From Rebecca billardiae RCC1528 (taxonomy: Eukaryota > Haptophyta): DNA of 64,000 nt. The notes under the pieces are model-generated. The model did not search any database. It was given only the letters and a program-made list of their open reading frames with translations, and was not told the DNA's origin. The position numbers and the translations under genes were made by a program. The first letter of the stretch is position 1. Every line of letters starts with the position of its first letter. The stretch is taken from assembly GCA_965240325.2 (NCBI GenBank), contig OZ251236.1:620001-684000 (forward strand), read 5' to 3'. This document shows positions 10,969-21,118 of the stretch, one piece after another.

Positions 10969-12049
10969 ATGAACGCCGCTCAGGTCACGCAGCTCGAGAA
11001 GGTGTTCAAGAGCTTCGATGTGGACGGCTCGGGCGCGATCTCGAAGGCCGAGGTCGAGTCAGTCGTGTCGGCCCTCGGCCTCGCGCTCTCGAAGCTCGAG
11101 GTCGAGGAGATGATCTCGGAGGCCGGTGCGTGTCGCCTCGGCCGCACCGCCGTAGCCGTGGCCGCCGTGGGCGGCGTGCGCCGCGTCTGCTGCCGCGCGC
11201 GAGTGACTGCGGCCCTGAGCCGCCGCCCGCGCGCGCATCCGCCGTCGCCCGTCCCCGCACCCCGCAGACAGCAACAAGTCGGGTGAGATCGAGTTCCCCG
11301 AGTTCCAGAAGGTGATGGAGGCACACATTGAGAGCATGGGCAAGAACGGTCAGCTCGGCCCGTTCGGCGCGCTCATCCAGCGCAAGGAGAGGACGGGGCC
11401 GCCGCTGATGTGGACGGACGCGAAGCTCGGCGACGCCATCCGCCTCGAGGACGAGAAGCGCGTCGTGCAGCGCGACGCGGCGCACGGCTGGGGCGTGCAG
11501 CTGTGCGACTCGTGGCTCTCGTCCGCCTCCGGGCAGTACAACATGGCCGACATGACGCTCGAGGTGGAGGAGCTCACGGACGGCAACGTGTACGTCGGCG
11601 CGGTCGGGCGCAACTACTACCCCGCCGCGTGGAACGCGCCGCTGAACGACTCGCGGCACGCCGTCGTCGTCTCGCTCGCCAAGGGCGAGATCTGGCGCAA
11701 GGAGGTGAAGTCCGAGCTGATGCTCGGCGCCGTGCAGAAGGGCGACCGCGTGCACCTCAACCTGGACATGCTGCGGCAGAGCCTCACCATCGACCTGCTC
11801 ACGGAGGGCAACGCGATCGCGCGCTCGGTCACGGTGGACGGCGTGCCTCCCGAGTCCACCGTCTGCGTCTGCCTCGGCCCCGGCGCGCAAAAGGTGCGCA
11901 TCGTCGGCTCGTCCACTGAGATGGCCTCGAGCGAATATTCGGGCAAGTCTAACAAGGACCTGTGGGACGACGACAACGTGCAGAAGCTGTCCGACGAGAA
12001 GAAGCAGCACTCGGAGTCGATTGAGGCGATTGCGTCGTCGCTCGAGTGA
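10969..12049 (+). CDS. EF-hand protein with SPRY-like C-terminal domain
   Basis: Exons 10969-11125 and 11268-12049 give about 312 aa; the 142-bp intron is GTGCGT...GCAG in phase 1. The start is the Met immediately before the first EF-hand helix. EF-hand 1 loop (17-28) is DVDGSGAISKAE. EF-hand 2 loop (53-64) is rebuilt exactly across the splice as DSNKSGEIEFPE. Both have the Ca-ligand pattern of calmodulin-like hands. Residues from about 95 to 275 look like a SPRY/B30.2 beta-sandwich: WGVQLCDSW, NVYVGAVGRNYYP, then KGDRVHLNLDM and a closing GPGAQKVRIV. The tail is Lys/Glu/Ser-rich. This would be a calcium-responsive adaptor, and no catalytic motif is seen. The EF-hands are secure; the SPRY assignment is inference. 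Confidence 0.75.
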
Positions 12050-12652
12050 GGAGCGACGGCCGAAGTTGAGCGCGCCGTGATGGCCGCCCAGACAAGGTTT
12101 GCACTTTGCAAGCCATCACACGCCGCCCGAGCTGTCCCGGACCCGGCATCCGCGTCGACGCCCCCAGGGCCGAGCCCGGCCTCGGCGGTTGGCGCCTCGC
12201 TCCGGCGCCACGGGCCATGCGCCCGGAGTCATTCTGGCGGGGCGCCTCGAGCCCGCGGCGGCATCCCCGCCCTCACGGCCTCAACGCTCCGCGATAACTG
12301 CTTCGGGCGGCCTCTGGCGGGCGCCTGCGCGCAGGCCGGCCGGCCGAGGGCGAGGCGGCGGCGGCGCGGCCCCCGTGGCCGCCGCGCCTGGAGCCGCAGC
12401 CGACCGCCGGAGGCCGGACCCGGTCGGCGGCCAGACCGCTGAACTCAGCGCAGTACGACGCCGGTTCATGACGAGCCGACGCGGCATTTACGACGACGAC
12501 TATTTTGCGACGCCTAGTTTGCTGTATAATAAAGTTCATGCATCAGCAGCGAGTCTGCGCTAGGGGCTGCGAGCCTGATGCGAGACGACTCGGAGACGAG
12601 CCGCGGGCCCGCGGCGGCGGGCGCGGGCGCGGAGCGGCGGAGTCAAAGACTG

Positions 12653-12706
<54 letters not shown>

Positions 12707-12895
12707 TTCAATGACGACTCAATAAAAATAATAATCCGTAATAAATAATAATGTCGCGACTCCGATGCCATCAATTATTATAATACGATCGTCATGGTTC
12801 TACCGTCCATCAACGAACTCGCCTCATCGACGCGAGCCGAATTCGCTTTCAGGCACGCCTCGTCAGCAATGACTCAATCGAAATGACGACGTATT
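12050..12895. other. Intergenic region with (TA)n tract
   Basis: No gene is recognised. A (TA)n microsatellite lies at about 12654-12708, and 12715-12800 is AT-rich. Positions 12100-12470 are very GC-rich and open in several frames without family resemblance. Confidence 0.45.
12654..12708. repeat. (TA)n microsatellite
   Basis: A nearly pure TA dinucleotide run with one interruption. Confidence 0.9.
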
Positions 12896-13306
12896 TCAAG
12901 TACGGTGTGACGCCGGCCGCACGGTGACGGGATCCACGCGCAGCCGTGCGCGAAGCGGGCCGCCCTGCAGGAGGTTGGCTTGGACGAAGTGGGGGACGCC
13001 TGGACGAGTGCTATCGAGAGGCAAGTTGATCTTGCCGAGGTATCCGTCTGGGCTTTGCTCCTTTGCTGCGTCCCACACGTCGATCCAGCAGCCGGTCGGA
13101 TGCCTCGCCGAGCACGCGAAGGAGTGGTTCCACACCACTTCCTTCTTGCCGTCTCGTGCGCGCGACGACTGGGCGTTGAACCGACGGCGTCGTGTAGTCT
13201 CAGCCACTGTGAGTACGGCGACGGCCGACTCGACGTCCACCAACGCATCGAGAAGCTCCACCACAAGCGCGCACTCCTCCGCGTCGTCCTCGCCACTCGC
13301 CACCAT
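12896..13306 (-). CDS. Small C2-domain-like protein (tentative)
   Basis: From Met at 13306 the frame encodes about 136 aa that follow a C2 beta-sandwich pattern: a first strand ALVVELLDALV, a middle VVWNHSF (compare the VWNExF block of C2 domains), CWIDVWDA, then GYLGKINLPL and a closing LRARLRVD strand. C2 domains bind phospholipid, often with calcium, but the canonical Asp set in the loops is incomplete, so calcium binding is doubtful. It is divergent from the aminotransferase with 145 bp between start codons. A GTGCGG near the end could be a splice donor, so the C-terminus may differ. Confidence 0.4.
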   Translation of the reverse strand: MVASGEDDAEECALVVELLDALVDVESAVAVLTVAETTRRRRFNAQSSRARDGKKEVVWNHSFACSARHPTGCWIDVWDAAKEQSPDGYLGKINLPLDSTRPGVPHFVQANLLQGGPLRARLRVDPVTVRPASHRT

Positions 13307-13451
13307 CGTCGAGTTGAAAAGCCGAGAGCGCAGGTCCAAGACCGCGGTCAAGAGAACGCGCTTCTTGGACTTGCTCCGCCAGCACGAAACAACGGCTGTG
13401 CGCTCCGCGCTGCGGTCCTGGCTGTGGAGTTCCGCTGCTCCGGACCGCGCG
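13307..13451. promoter_or_regulatory. Candidate bidirectional promoter
   Basis: This is the short interval between the divergent start codons of the C2-like gene and the aminotransferase gene. It is inferred from geometry only. No TATA or initiator element is evident. Confidence 0.3.
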
Positions 13452-14984
13452 ATGCTCGGCCGCATGGCGCTCGGGGGCGGCCTCGCGGCGGCGGCCGTCG
13501 GCCTGGCGGCGTGGGCGTGGCGCCGGCGCCTATGCTCGCGCCGCCCACACCCGCCGCTGCTCGACCCGTCCACGGGCGCAACGCTCGGCAAGGAAGAGCT
13601 CATGCGGCTGCGGAGGGGCCACTTTTGCGCGGCGCAGACGGTGTCGTACGCGAACACGGATCCGCTGCTGGCGATGCGCGGGCGCGAGCACTGGCTCTTC
13701 GACGAGAGCGGCCTGGACTATCTCGACACGCGCAACAACGTATGCCACGTGGGCCACGCCAACCCGGCAGTCGCGCGCGCGGTGAGCTTGCAGGTGGGTA
13801 CGCTGAACACTAACACGAGGTATCTGCACCCGACGGTCTGCCTGCTGGCCCGGCGGCTGCTCGAGACGATGCCCGAGCCGCTGCGCAGCGGCGTGGTCTT
13901 CTTCGTCAACTCGGGCTCCGAGGCGAACGACCTCGCCCTTCGGCTCGCCCGCGCGCACACGGGCCGCCGCGGCGCGGTCGCCGTCGCGCACGGCTACCAC
14001 GGCCACACCGTCGGCGCTCTCGGCGTGAGTCCGTACAAGTACGACTCGGCCAAGGCGCACGTGACGGGCGGCCGGCCGGCGTGGACGCGGACGGTGCCCG
14101 CGCCCGACGTGTACCGCGGCCCCCACCGAGGCCCCGACGCCGCCCAGCGCTACGCTGCGTACGTCGCGGACGCATGCGCCGAGCTCGCGGCGTGCGCGGC
14201 CGCGAGCGCGGACGGCGCGGGCGGCGGCGAGCGCGGCGTGGCCGCCTTCTTCGTCGAGTCCGGCATGAGCGTGGCCGGCGTGATCGTGCCGCCGGATGGG
14301 TACCTGCGCGCGTGCTACGCCGCGGTGCGCGCCGCGGGCGGCGTGTGCGTCGCCGACGAGGTCCAGACAGGCCTCGGCCGCGTGGGCGCGCCGCACTGGT
14401 GGGCGTTTGAGCTCGAGGCCGGCGCCGTGCCGGACGTGGTGACGGTGGGCAAGCCGCTGGGCAACGGCATGCCGGTCGCCGCGGTGGTGTGCGCGCGCGA
14501 GATCGCCGACTCGTTCGCGCGAGGGCCCGAGTACTTCAACACGTTCGGGGGCAACCCCGTCTGCGCCGCCGCGGCGCTCGCGGTGCTCGAGCAGATCGAG
14601 TGCTGCCAGCTGCGCGAGCGCGCGGCGAGGGTTGGCAGCCACCTGCGCGCGCGGCTCTGCGCGCTGGCGGCGCAGCCGCACGCGCAGCTCGTCGGCGAGG
14701 TGCGCGGGCGGGGGATGTTCGTGGGCATCGACCTGGTGCGCGACCGGGCCACGCGCGAGCCCGCCACCGCCGAGACCTCGTGGCTCTGCTCCCGGCTCAA
14801 GCAGCACCACCGCATCCTCACCTCGGTCGACGGCCCGGCCGACAATGTGCTCGTCCTCAAGCCGCCGCTCACGTTTGCCGAGCCGGACGTCGACGCGTTC
14901 GTACGCGCGCTCGACGCGCAGCTGCGCGAGCTCGCGCGCGTTGAGAGCTCCGAGCTCTCCGCGCGCGGCCACACGCCGACCTAG
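13452..14984 (+). CDS. Class III aminotransferase-fold phospho-lyase (ETNPPL/PHYKPL type)
   Basis: 510 aa from Met13452; the frame is open further upstream but without homology. Residues 1-26 are hydrophobic then Arg-rich, suggesting a membrane anchor or targeting segment. Family blocks in order are NNVCHVGHANP, LNTNTRYLHP, FVNSGSEANDLALRLAR, YHGHTVGALGVSPYK, ADEVQTGLGRVG, the PLP lysine Lys334 in TVGKPLGNGMPVA, and YFNTFGGNPVCAAA. These match ethanolamine-phosphate phospho-lyase and 5-phosphohydroxylysine phospho-lyase more closely than ornithine or GABA transaminases, especially NNVxHVGH and SPYK. Such enzymes use PLP to eliminate phosphate and ammonia from phosphoethanolamine. Substrate choice between the two cannot be settled from sequence alone. 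Confidence 0.82.
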   Translation: MLGRMALGGGLAAAAVGLAAWAWRRRLCSRRPHPPLLDPSTGATLGKEELMRLRRGHFCAAQTVSYANTDPLLAMRGREHWLFDESGLDYLDTRNNVCHVGHANPAVARAVSLQVGTLNTNTRYLHPTVCLLARRLLETMPEPLRSGVVFFVNSGSEANDLALRLARAHTGRRGAVAVAHGYHGHTVGALGVSPYKYDSAKAHVTGGRPAWTRTVPAPDVYRGPHRGPDAAQRYAAYVADACAELAACAAASADGAGGGERGVAAFFVESGMSVAGVIVPPDGYLRACYAAVRAAGGVCVADEVQTGLGRVGAPHWWAFELEAGAVPDVVTVGKPLGNGMPVAAVVCAREIADSFARGPEYFNTFGGNPVCAAAALAVLEQIECCQLRERAARVGSHLRARLCALAAQPHAQLVGEVRGRGMFVGIDLVRDRATREPATAETSWLCSRLKQHHRILTSVDGPADNVLVLKPPLTFAEPDVDAFVRALDAQLRELARVESSELSARGHTPT

Positions 14985-15357
14985 CGCGGCGGAGACTGGC
15001 GGCGGCGCCGTTTGCGCGAGGCTTATATTCGCGTTCTGCGCCGCGCTGTCGTATATCTTACCGACTTACCGTTTCCGTTACTGAGTACGACGAGTCTACT
15101 TAGACTTAGTAACTACGACGACGTCGTCGTCATCGTCATTGAATCATCATCATCATCGATCACTACGATGAATACGACGAAGATATATTTCTTGCTCTTA
15201 TTATTGCGCGTGAGCGGTAACCTATAGGCGTTCATCCGAGGCACATCAGCATCGCCATCGCATGTTGTCAGCGGGCGCGGCGCACGCGCAGCCGCCGAGT
15301 CCGCCAGCAGTGCCGCCGGCAACATTATTGAATCGTCATCAGATGATGACGACAGCA
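14985..15357. other. Convergent intergenic region
   Basis: This lies between the stops of the aminotransferase and the PATROL1-like gene. Only imperfect (ACG/TCG)n and (ATC)n simple sequence is visible around 15115-15180. Confidence 0.5.
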
Positions 15358-18300
15358 TCAATACTCCACTGTTGGGTTGGGGTCGACAAAGCGCAGCTCC
15401 GCCTCGCGCGCCTCGGAGCGGTGTGCGCGCCGCCAGCTCTCCGCCTCAGCGCACTCCCGCGACGCGAGGACCGTCGCCAGGCAGACGCGCAGCGGCGGCG
15501 CCCACGGCCGCGGGTCGTAGCTGCCATCGTGGCTGTCGGCGGCGTGCACATCCGCGAGGCCCAGCTGCGCATAGTCTGCGGGCGCGATGCCTGCGGGGTC
15601 GTGCGCGGCGTGCCGCAGGGTGAGGAGGGCGCGCGGCGATCGAGCGCGGCGGCGCGGCCGGACGGGCGGGGCAGGGCAGGGCACAGCCCCGGCAGCCCCG
15701 GCGGCGCTCGAGGGCGCTCGCGCTCCGCCGGGCTTCGGAGCATCGGGCGCCGGCGCGCGCAGGCGCGGAGGAGGCAGCGGCGCGCGCACCGAGCGTGGCC
15801 ACCAGCTGGCTGTCCGTGCCGGCGTGGGCCCAGAGCTGCACGAGGTCTGTGGAGGCCATCTCGAGCATGGGCTGCAGGCAGCGCAGCGGCGCGAGGGCGC
15901 GGCGCACCGTGGCGACCGGGAGGCCCTGCGGCGTGCCTGCAAAGGGTGTCGCGGCGCGCCACGCCGCGTGTCGCGCGTGTGCGGCGCGGTGGGCGGCGGG
16001 ATCGGGAGGGTGGGCGCGGCGCCGACGGTCAGACACGCGCTGGCGGCCGGCGAGAGTGTACGCGGCACTTGTCGCGTGGCTCGCGGGTATGCAGCGCGAG
16101 GCCCCGCTGGAAATAGGCCGCGCAGGGAGGGCCGCCGTCGCCGCTGCGCGACGGCCGGCCCAGCCCCGCCGCTCTTGGCCAGAATTGAAAAAAACGCCCC
16201 AACCGCTGGGAAGGGATGCGGTGAGGGCTGAAAGCTTTCGGCCGGGTGCCCTCCCCTCGCCCGCCCGCCCGCTCGCACCGCACCGCACCGCACCGCGCCG
16301 CACCGCCGTGCAGCGCAGAAGCCACCCGGCACGCGCGGGCATGCCCATCGCCCCATGCCTCCTTCCCCGCCCGCCCCGCGTGTCACGCGCGCGGCGCGCG
16401 GCACGGCGCACAGGCGCGGCGCGGCAAAACGCGCGGTGCACGCACCGTCCGCCGCCTCGGCGACGAAGAACTCCGTGAGGGTCTGCGTGTCCTCGTGCAG
16501 GTTGGTCACGCGCTCTGCGGCCATCGGCCGCGGCGAGACGGCGAGCACGCAGCACGTCGCGTGCACCACCGCCGCGAGGATCGCGGCGAGCAGCTGCCGC
16601 CGGATCGTAACCGACGAGGCATCGATCGCAGGCGTCGAGTCGAGCATCTGAAGCAGGACTGACTCGAGCGACTGCAGCGCGCGGCTCACGCGCCAGCCGT
16701 GCGTGCCGTCCGAGTGGCGCTCGAGGCGGAAGGCGGGCGCGAGCTCGCGCAGCACCAGGTGCCGCGCGCTCAGCTCGCACAGCCGCGCGCGCGCCACCAC
16801 GAGCGCCGCGTGCACGTGCGCGAGCGCGCCGCCCGTTTCGCGCCGCGACAGCTGCGCGCGCGCGGCTGAGCGCGGGCGCGCGGGCTCGGCGGGCGCGGAC
16901 GGCTCGGCCGCCGGCGCGGGCGCGGCGGGCGCGGACGGCGCCGAGCGCGGCGAGCCAGCGCCCGCCGCGCCCGGCGCGCCGGCGCCTGCCGCGCCGTTCC
17001 CAGCACCCGCCGCCGCTGGCGCGCCGGCGGCCGGCCAACCCACGCTCGCGGGCGCCGCGGCGCCGCCGCCCGCGCGCCCCTCGTCGCCGCCCTCGGCGGA
17101 CACGGCGGCAGCGTCCGCGCCGTCCGCGCCGGCGCTGCTCGGCTCGTCCGCCCCGGCCGACGGCCACCCGCTGTCCGGCGGCAGCTCGGCGAGCGGCGCG
17201 AGGCGCGTCACCAGCGCGTGCTCCACATGCCGAAGCGAGTTGAGCCGAACACAAAGCTCGGCGGTGCGCGCGCCCAGCCGCGCGGTCGGCGGCGGCTGCG
17301 AGCTCACCGCGGCGAAGCAGCGCACGCCGCCGAGGCACTTGGGGAAGCGCGTCGGCAGGCGCGCGCCGTCGAGCCGGAACAGCGCGCGCTCCGTGATGGT
17401 GCGCAGCACCACGTTGGCGAAGTGCACGAGATAGGACTCAACGGCGCGCAACGCCGTGCCGTGCGCGCGCCGGCCGAGCGCCGCGGGCGTGCCGCCGCCG
17501 ACGGCCGCCGCCTCGTTCAGCACGGCCTCGCACGCGTGCGTGAGCGCGTCCGCGGAGCGCGCGTGCGGCGCGTCGGGCCCGAGCGCCTGCCACTTCTCCG
17601 CCTTGATCGTGGCGCTGAGCTGCGCGTCGAGCCGCGCGCTCACCACCTCTTCCCACGCGTCGACGAGAGGCGAGCACAGCCGCAGCACGGGCAGCGGCCG
17701 CGCGCTCAGCAGCGGCAGCTGCTCGGCGACGGGCGACGGCGCGGCGGACGCGGGCGAGCGGCGCAACGCGGAGAGGGGCGCGACGCGCGGGCTGCCGCCG
17801 CCGCCGTCCGCCCGCGGGCCCGGCGCCACCTTGAGGTCGTCGTCCGGCTCGCCCAGCTCCGCCCTGCGCCGCTCCTCCGCGCCGCCCGCCGCGCCGCCCG
17901 CCGCGCCGCCGGCCACGCCGCCCCCGCCCGCAACGCCGCCCGCCGCGCCGCCCGCCGTGAGCAGGACGTTACACTCGACCAGCAGCTTCCACAAGCCGTT
18001 ACTCACGCACTCCAGCAGCAGCGCGTGCTTCACGCCGCGCTCGTCGGTCGGGCCGAGCGCGCTCAGCGCGGCGGCGGCGGCGGCCGGCGCCGCCTCCGAG
18101 ACGGGCGTCGTCGCCGCGCGAGGCGTGTCGCGCGCCGCCGCACCCTCGCCCTGCTGCGCGAGCAGCGACGGCACAACGATCGAGCGCAGCAGCCAGGCCC
18201 AGCGCGCGCGCGTGATGAGGAGCGCGCGCGGCTCGAGCGCGCTCACGTCGCCGCCGAGCAGCCGCGCCTCCACGCGCAGCACGAGCAGCACCGAGCGCCC

Positions 18301-20724
18301 GAGCTGCGCGAGCGCGGGCACACTCAGCGCGGGCAGCGGCATGCTCAGCGGCGTGAGCCAGTCCTGCGGCCTTCCGGCGCCCTGCACGTCGGCGAGCAGC
18401 TGCCGGCCGCTGCCGGCGAGTGCGGAGACGTCCATGGCCGTCATGCGGCGCGGCACCGCGGCGGACGAGCTCGCCGTGCCCTCCTTCGACGCGGCGGTCG
18501 AGCCGTCCGAGCCGCGCCGCCGCGAGCTCACGTGCTCGGCCTCAGGCGGCGACGCGCTCGCGACGAGCCGTGTCCACTGCGCTGCCACCGACAGCTGGAG
18601 CAGCCGTGCGAGCTCGGCGCGGAGGGCACCGTCCGCCGAGGCGCTGAGCGTGCCGCCCGGGAGGATCGTCTCGTGCAGCGGCGACTCGTCCACGACGGAG
18701 GAGAACGAGAGCGAGCGCGGCTTGCCCGCGTGCGTGAGCGCGCTACTCACACCTGCAAGGATGTCACGCTCAGCGCCCGCGCCCGCGCCGCCCGCGGAGG
18801 GCGCCAGCGCCTGCTGTCGCACTGGCAGCGGCGCCGGGCTCGCGACGGTGGACGCGGCGGTCGAGCCCGCGCCGTGCTCGCTGCCGCCCGCGCGCGGCGA
18901 GCTGAACAGGTTGCGCACCGCCATGTTGAACGAGGCCAGCCGCGGGTATTGCCCGCCGCCGCCCGGCGCTGCACGCGCATTGGGCGCGCCGCCGCCGCCG
19001 CCGCCGTTCGGCGCCGCCGCCGCCGCCTTGGCATCGTCGTGGGGCGGCGCGACGCTCGACCCGACAGCGGAGCCGACGTCGGTGTCCGTGTCGGCAGTGT
19101 CGACGGGCGTGCTGGGCGCGCCCTCCTGGCTGCCCTTCGAGAGCGGCAGGATGCCCCCCGCCGCCGCGAGCGGCAGCGTCGTCGAGCCCGGCGCCTGCTC
19201 GCTCGCAAAGCGCGCCGCCACCTCGGCCGCCGCCGCCGCCGCCGCGGTCGCGTCCAGGTCGGACGAGATCGGCGTGCTCGTGCTCCCGCGCTCGGAGAGC
19301 GCGGGCGATCGGCCCGCGCCCGTGGGCGTGGGCTCGGAGGGCACGCGCTCCAGCGTGCTCGACGCGCCGCGGTCGGACGGCACGCGCGCGAGTGTGCCGC
19401 TGGCGACGCCGGCGGCGGCCGCGGGCGCGCCCGCCGCCGCGGGCGCCGCGACCGCGCTGGTGCCACTGCCATCCTTCGTGAGCGGGCTGGAGAGTGCGAC
19501 GACGAGGTACGCGCGGAGCGAGGCGCCGAGCAGCGCGCACGCCGCGTCGAGCTCCACGCCGGGCTGCGCGCCCTCGCCCTCGAGCAGCGCCGCCGCCGCC
19601 GCCGCCGACGCGTCGCCCGCCGGCCCAAAGTGCGCGTGGATATCCAGCAGCCGCGTCTCGAGCCAGATGCGCAGCTTGCCCACGACCGAGTGGTAGAGGT
19701 GGACGTCCTCGGCGATGGCGCCGGCGGAGGGCGGGCGCGGCACGCGGCGGTAGAGCGAGACCGCGTACTCCACCTCGGCCGGCCGCCGCTTGTGCATCGA
19801 CCACGTCGCCCACAGCAGGCAGAGGGCGTGCTGCTCGCGGCTAATCCGCAGCGCGCGCCGGCAGTGCCACAGCGCCGCGACCAGCCGCTCGCGGGAGAGG
19901 TCGGGCGTGGCGACGGCGACGGCGGCGGCGCCGGCGCCGCCGGGGCGCGGGGACCTGGAGCGCCGGCTCGAGCGCGCGGCGCGCTGCTCCGCCGTGTTGA
20001 ACGTCGAGAGCAGCAGCACGCGGTAGATGGTGACCGAGAGCGGGTACGGGTACGGCAGCTCATAGCTGAGCGCCTCCGGCCACACGCCGTTCTCGTACAG
20101 CGAGTTGTACACGGAGTGCACGAGCGCGTTGAGCTTGGAGAGCGACGCGGTGTACTCCTTGTCGCGAAAGTCCGAGAGCCCCGTCGCGCCCACCACGTAC
20201 AGCCGGTAGCACTCGCGGAACGAGCGCTTGAGCGTGCGCTGCAGCTCGGCCTTGGAGAGCCTGAAGCCCGGGATCTCCCACACCGGCAGCTGCACCATCT
20301 GCGTGAGGCAGAGGAGGCCGCAGAGGAAGGCGACGAGCTGGCGCTCGACCCAGCGCTGGAAGTCGACGAACTCCTCGAAGTGGTGCGGCCGGCCTGCCAT
20401 CAGCAGCAGGAAGCGGTAGTGCAGATACGGCCGCCGGTCCGCGGGCACCTCGACGAGCGACGAGCCCGACTCGCCGAGGCCGGTCGCGTTGAGCCGGCGC
20501 ACGGTGGCCTCGAGCTCGGCGGCGGAGATGGAGAGCTCGCGCTGCAGCAGCTGCGTCAGCAGCGCCGACTCCTCGCGCCCCATCGCGTCCGTGCCCAGGT
20601 GCGTGCACAGCACGAGCGTCTCGTACGTGAGCGTGCGGAACTGCGTCTCGCTGATCGGCCAGTCGGAGAGCGCGGGCAGCTCGTGCTGCGGCGCGGGGGG
20701 CTCGTCGGCCTCTTCGACCGCCAT
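15358..20724 (-). CDS. PATROL1/UNC-13-like MUN-domain protein
   Basis: Three exons are inferred: 20724-16446, 15936-15790 and 15590-15358, with introns of 509 and 199 bp, GTGCG donors and phase 1 throughout. The product is about 1552 aa. The start is the Met in a GCCATGG context, although the frame is open 63 codons further upstream. The N-terminal 300 residues are well folded-looking. A Ser/Ala/Gly-rich stretch of some 350 residues follows. Later blocks resemble plant PATROL1 (DUF810): AELCVRLNSLRHVEHAL, then AEAADG|TPQGLPVATV across the first splice (compare ANGDGLPVE), and a C-terminal PWAPPLRVCLATVLASR. MUN proteins act in vesicle tethering and exocytosis; PATROL1 delivers a plasma-membrane proton pump. 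Homology is by pattern and the N-terminus is less certain. Confidence 0.6.
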   Translation of the reverse strand: MAVEEADEPPAPQHELPALSDWPISETQFRTLTYETLVLCTHLGTDAMGREESALLTQLLQRELSISAAELEATVRRLNATGLGESGSSLVEVPADRRPYLHYRFLLLMAGRPHHFEEFVDFQRWVERQLVAFLCGLLCLTQMVQLPVWEIPGFRLSKAELQRTLKRSFRECYRLYVVGATGLSDFRDKEYTASLSKLNALVHSVYNSLYENGVWPEALSYELPYPYPLSVTIYRVLLLSTFNTAEQRAARSSRRSRSPRPGGAGAAAVAVATPDLSRERLVAALWHCRRALRISREQHALCLLWATWSMHKRRPAEVEYAVSLYRRVPRPPSAGAIAEDVHLYHSVVGKLRIWLETRLLDIHAHFGPAGDASAAAAAALLEGEGAQPGVELDAACALLGASLRAYLVVALSSPLTKDGSGTSAVAAPAAAGAPAAAAGVASGTLARVPSDRGASSTLERVPSEPTPTGAGRSPALSERGSTSTPISSDLDATAAAAAAAEVAARFASEQAPGSTTLPLAAAGGILPLSKGSQEGAPSTPVDTADTDTDVGSAVGSSVAPPHDDAKAAAAAPNGGGGGGAPNARAAPGGGGQYPRLASFNMAVRNLFSSPRAGGSEHGAGSTAASTVASPAPLPVRQQALAPSAGGAGAGAERDILAGVSSALTHAGKPRSLSFSSVVDESPLHETILPGGTLSASADGALRAELARLLQLSVAAQWTRLVASASPPEAEHVSSRRRGSDGSTAASKEGTASSSAAVPRRMTAMDVSALAGSGRQLLADVQGAGRPQDWLTPLSMPLPALSVPALAQLGRSVLLVLRVEARLLGGDVSALEPRALLITRARWAWLLRSIVVPSLLAQQGEGAAARDTPRAATTPVSEAAPAAAAAALSALGPTDERGVKHALLLECVSNGLWKLLVECNVLLTAGGAAGGVAGGGGVAGGAAGGAAGGAEERRRAELGEPDDDLKVAPGPRADGGGGSPRVAPLSALRRSPASAAPSPVAEQLPLLSARPLPVLRLCSPLVDAWEEVVSARLDAQLSATIKAEKWQALGPDAPHARSADALTHACEAVLNEAAAVGGGTPAALGRRAHGTALRAVESYLVHFANVVLRTITERALFRLDGARLPTRFPKCLGGVRCFAAVSSQPPPTARLGARTAELCVRLNSLRHVEHALVTRLAPLAELPPDSGWPSAGADEPSSAGADGADAAAVSAEGGDEGRAGGGAAAPASVGWPAAGAPAAAGAGNGAAGAGAPGAAGAGSPRSAPSAPAAPAPAAEPSAPAEPARPRSAARAQLSRRETGGALAHVHAALVVARARLCELSARHLVLRELAPAFRLERHSDGTHGWRVSRALQSLESVLLQMLDSTPAIDASSVTIRRQLLAAILAAVVHATCCVLAVSPRPMAAERVTNLHEDTQTLTEFFVAEAADGACTARFAAPRLCAVPRAARVTRGAGGEGGMGRWACPRVPGGFCAARRCGAVRCGAVRAGGRARGGHPAESFQPSPHPFPAVGAFFSILAKSGGAGPAVAQRRRRPSLRGLFPAGPRAAYPRATRQVPRTLSPAASACLTVGAAPTLPIPPPTAPHTRDTRRGAPRHPLQARRRASRSPRCAAPSRRCAACSPCSRWPPQTSCSSGPTPARTASWWPRSVRAPLPPPRLRAPAPDAPKPGGARAPSSAAGAAGAVPCPAPPVRPRRRARSPRALLTLRHAAHDPAGIAPADYAQLGLADVHAADSHDGSYDPRPWAPPLRVCLATVLASRECAEAESWRRAHRSEAREAELRFVDPNPTVEY

Positions 20725-21118
20725 GGCGTCGCGCGCGCACACGCGGAGCCGCGCGCTGCACACGCCAGCCGCGCCCGCACGAGGGTGTCGGGTGTCCTCG
20801 CGGTCGCGCCTCAAGTTGGGCGAGGAGGAAGCCGGCAGCCTTTCGTCGGGAGTTCGACTGAGAAATCGGAGCGTGGCCTTCTGGAAGGCGATGGCCGCTG
20901 AGGCCACAGCCAATCAGAAGAGGCCTTCATGAGATGCGGGGAGATCTCTTGGTGCGTGCGCAGCGGCGGCGGCGGCCGCCCGGTGGCCACGGGCTCGGGC
21001 TTGTTCACCAATCCACGATGGCGCGGGACCTCCTCCACGAGGGCCTCGCTTGACCAGTGACCTTGCAGCCCCAAGGCCGCCGAGCGGACCTCCTAGACGC
21101 CTGCCGCACGCCGGCAAG

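Noticed and set aside
12924-13451. N-terminal extension of the aminotransferase
   Set aside because: The upstream part lacks homology and overlaps the divergent C2-like frame. The anchored start at 13452 fits the family better.
17218-20901. Long plus-strand open frame antisense to the PATROL1-like gene
   Set aside because: It is rich in Arg/Ala/His with no motif, as expected from the complement of high-GC coding sequence.
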